Positions 1 to 64,000 of a stretch of DNA of 64,000 nt are shown one piece after another. Under the pieces are notes generated by a model that was not told the origin of the DNA, made no database searches, and saw only the letters and a list, made by a program, of their open reading frames with translations. The DNA lies in the NCBI RefSeq assembly GCF_040412425.1, contig NC_089792.1, positions 23,373,858 through 23,437,857 of the forward strand, in the 5' to 3' direction. The translations under genes and the position numbers were made by a program. The DNA comes from Macrobrachium rosenbergii. Its lineage: Eukaryota; Arthropoda; Malacostraca; Decapoda; Palaemonidae. Each line of letters opens with the position of its first letter. Within the stretch, counting starts at the first letter, position 1.

Positions 1-1127
1 GTCGAAGTGAAATGTGATTCATTAAACTTATGAGAATGGTAAGACTCAGTAGTAAATATTCTGAACAATATTTTTTAAATATGATCATCGTTATATTTTT
101 CAAACAGTATCTGGTAAAACAGTAAGTATACAATCCTGATAAAACATCTTACTTTTGATGAAAAAAGATTTAGAAATATATGCTACAAAAAACCATATGG
201 TTAAAGAAACAGTCTCTCTTCCTGAAAATATCATTATTGTATGAAGGTTTTATGGGAGAAAAATGGACAGTCCTGTGGAACAGAAACCACATGAGAAGGT
301 GCTTTAGACATCTTATATTTGTATTTTTCCTAAATGTTTTGCTTTCAAAACTCAAAGATCTCATAGTAATGTATGCAAAATGAAAAAGTTTACTATCCTT
401 AAAACAGAAATTATTTAATTTTTAAAATTTTATTTACTTTTATGAACTTCAAAATTTAGGATGGAGATTCAAACAGAAATAAACACCTAAAAATAATTTT
501 AACAGCTATGTTCTCAAACTGATAAATACTTTGTACAGATGTATTTAAATACCATATATAGACCATAGCCTCCAGACCTCTACACCTGACTATCTTCATC
601 AACTTGTAAGATAATACCTAGGTTACCAAATTCTGAACGAATTATACTGAAGGCACAGATTCTGAAATTCATTTTTAATCATTCAGAAGTCACTATCAAA
701 TTGGAAACGTAACAAAATTCCTCACTGAGTCTCAAATTTTCAGAAACAAAGATAATGCTATCCGATGATGGAATACCAATCTTATACAGTTTACAAGAAT
801 ATTAAAATTACCATTTTACTTCAACAGTTATTGCTAATTTCTTTCCCTCAACATTCAATTCAAACTGAAATTATCTATGAAACATTGTGTGACAAGAACA
901 GGTGGCCTCTTGTTAAAATGACCATAGAGCCTAAGGTTTTTGTTCTTGACATATTCAAAGGACTGTTAATCTACTCCTAATTCAAACATCATTCACAAAT
1001 ATTGCGCCTCTTTAGCAAATCTGGAATTCTCAAAAAGAAAGTGAGCAAACCTGAAAAAGAATTTTCCATGTATGGGTTAGAGATTAAAAGTTTAATCATC
1101 AATCTTTAATGGTTAATGTCAACTTAC
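1..1127 (-). other. Start of intron after the IVS1 exon; nothing recognised
   Basis: AT-rich sequence without a conserved channel segment, repeat array or other coding signal that I can identify. The next exon of the gene (IVS2) is not reached. Confidence 0.6.
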
Positions 1128-62453
<61,326 letters not shown>

Positions 62454-64000
62454 CTGAAATAAACAAAGGTAACATGTAGTTTCATGTCATTTATCGAAAA
62501 GTAATAAATGCTATTGCAAAACCGAATTAGCCACCATGACCTATAGACTAAATAACTGCTAACTTTAGTAGTTATTTACTTTCAGTAATCTACTTAATTA
62601 CACTTAATAATTATCTTCAAATAAATGTATCAACAATTGCCAAACTAAAGGATATGTAAGTATGATGAATTACTGGATACAAATAATTATACTTATAAAA
62701 GCGGTAAACGTCTTCTTTGTTACCTTCTAATTGCGTAATTTTCCAGGATATTTTATTCTCAGTTTACTATGTTTATTAAGTTAGGATGCAAAGTTTATTG
62801 CTCTAAAATCATTAAATAAAATGGTCATCAGACTTTTGTGACGAGTTTGAACCTTCCCATTAAAAATGTACTTATTCCCTTTTAAATAATTGAATATCTA
62901 AACAAACTTCAAATGGTATTTAACTATACTTCAGAAATTCATATTCATTTTTCCTTTAATCTAAAATAAACAAAGAAACCATATTAAATTAATCAATGCG
63001 CATCACTACAAAATATGCAATAATCATTTTACGTCTCAATAATAGTTTTTCCTAATCCTATGACTCACATCCAGTATTTTTAATATCAAACTAGATTTAT
63101 ACCAATGTAACAATCTGAACAAATATCTATTTTAAATGACAGATAATTTTAAATTGTCAGCAACTTCAATGCAAAAATGACAAAATAAAAACATTACACT
63201 ACATTTACAATAAACTTTCCAGAGGAACTAATTTACTGCCGGGACTCAAAAGTGTTTTAGATGACTGCTGGCCACACTGGAATGGGTGCTGGACAGAGAT
63301 CTTATCAAGGTGCAAACGAAACTCTCTGGTAACAGACACCTGGATGATAAATGATTTTACTGATTTCACAAATCTGACATAAAAAAATGGTCTTAAAAAA
63401 AAATAAACAGTTGATTTGAAAGCTTTTTTCATTTCCATGCAACTTCATATGATATAAATTTTTAACTAAAAATATTTGCACTAGAGAAATAAATCTGAAT
63501 TAGATATCATTGTTTTAAATCAGTTACTCATGGAAATGTCTGCATATAAATTCCAAGGAACTAATGCACTGCCTGCTGAAATTTTAGATGAGGGATCACA
63601 TCTGAAGTCTTATGAGGTGATGAAACTTGATATCTTAAGAATTACTGATTTTACAAATCTACAAGAAAATGGTTGAAAAAATAAATCAGGAGTTGTGCCT
63701 CCTTTTCATAAAGTTGTATTTAACAGAATATTTGCATTAGAGACAAAGGTCAAAGATTACACTGTTTGTCTGTTACTCAGGTTCTGTACAGTACCCAGGG
63801 GTGGCCTGCATATGAACACCAGTTCAAGAGACTTGACATCTTCTGTTATCAATGCTTGGGATACACTGGTATCAAAATCTGACACAAGCGGAAATCCTGA
63901 ACAAGACAAATTCATACACCATTTGAGCTTGATAACCCCTTCTGTGCAACTCCACCTCCGTGAAGTGCTATCTGTATCAATGCGGAAGAAATGTCTGGGA
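62454..64000. other. Intron upstream of the IIS1 exon; diverged internal duplication
   Basis: No upstream exon (IS6 or I-II linker) is seen. Segments at about 63222-63410 and 63555-63705 share GGAACTAAT.xACTGCC and ACTGATTTxACAAATCT strings with shifted offsets (333 and 285 bp), which suggests an old tandem duplication with indels. Confidence 0.4.

Overview
The window is a piece of a eukaryotic, intron-rich genome. Base composition is AT-rich, with very long (TA)n and (GA)n microsatellites. Several degraded transposable elements are present, including repeat families that I recall from decapod crustaceans. The best fit is a decapod shrimp, prawn or crayfish. I lean towards a caridean prawn, but the genus is not established. 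There are no bacterial features (no operons, no CRISPR array).

One protein-coding gene can be supported, and it fills nearly the whole window on the minus strand. It encodes a Cav2-type (cacophony-like) voltage-gated calcium channel alpha-1 subunit. Fourteen exons are recognisable, running from 62453 down to 1128. They cover domain II S1 to S6, the II-III linker, domain III S1 to S6, the III-IV linker and segment S1 of domain IV. All exons join in a consistent reading phase and total about 730 codons. Domain I and the rest of domain IV and the C-terminus lie outside the window, before and after it in transcript order. Both pore filters in view carry the acidic residue expected of a calcium channel (TGEDWN in domain II, TGEGWP in domain III). 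Two neighbouring exons, at 29832-29944 and 28318-28424, encode alternative versions of the same IIIS2-S3 segment with identical splice phases. This is a likely mutually exclusive exon pair and the most interesting biological feature here. The II-III linker is short and highly charged, built from three small exons, two donors of which are non-consensus. One of the linker exons (111 nt) could be skipped in frame.

The introns hold the rest. 3.4-6.3 kb has a minus-strand LINE reverse transcriptase relic. The 21.8-kb intron at 6.5-28.3 kb contains more LINE debris, several (TA)n arrays, a tRNA-like SINE split by a (TA)n array, a dispersed decapod repeat, a dead Tigger/pogo transposase (15.8-17.4 kb) and a 46-bp minisatellite (21.1-21.7 kb). 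29.9-38.5 kb is mostly unassigned, with a LINE 3' fragment near 37.7 kb. 40-51 kb has a second copy of the dispersed repeat, a (GA)n tract just beyond an exon donor, and two hairpin-type inverted-repeat elements. 51-59.5 kb is largely plain intron with one (TA)n array. A plus-strand LINE relic sits at about 60 kb.
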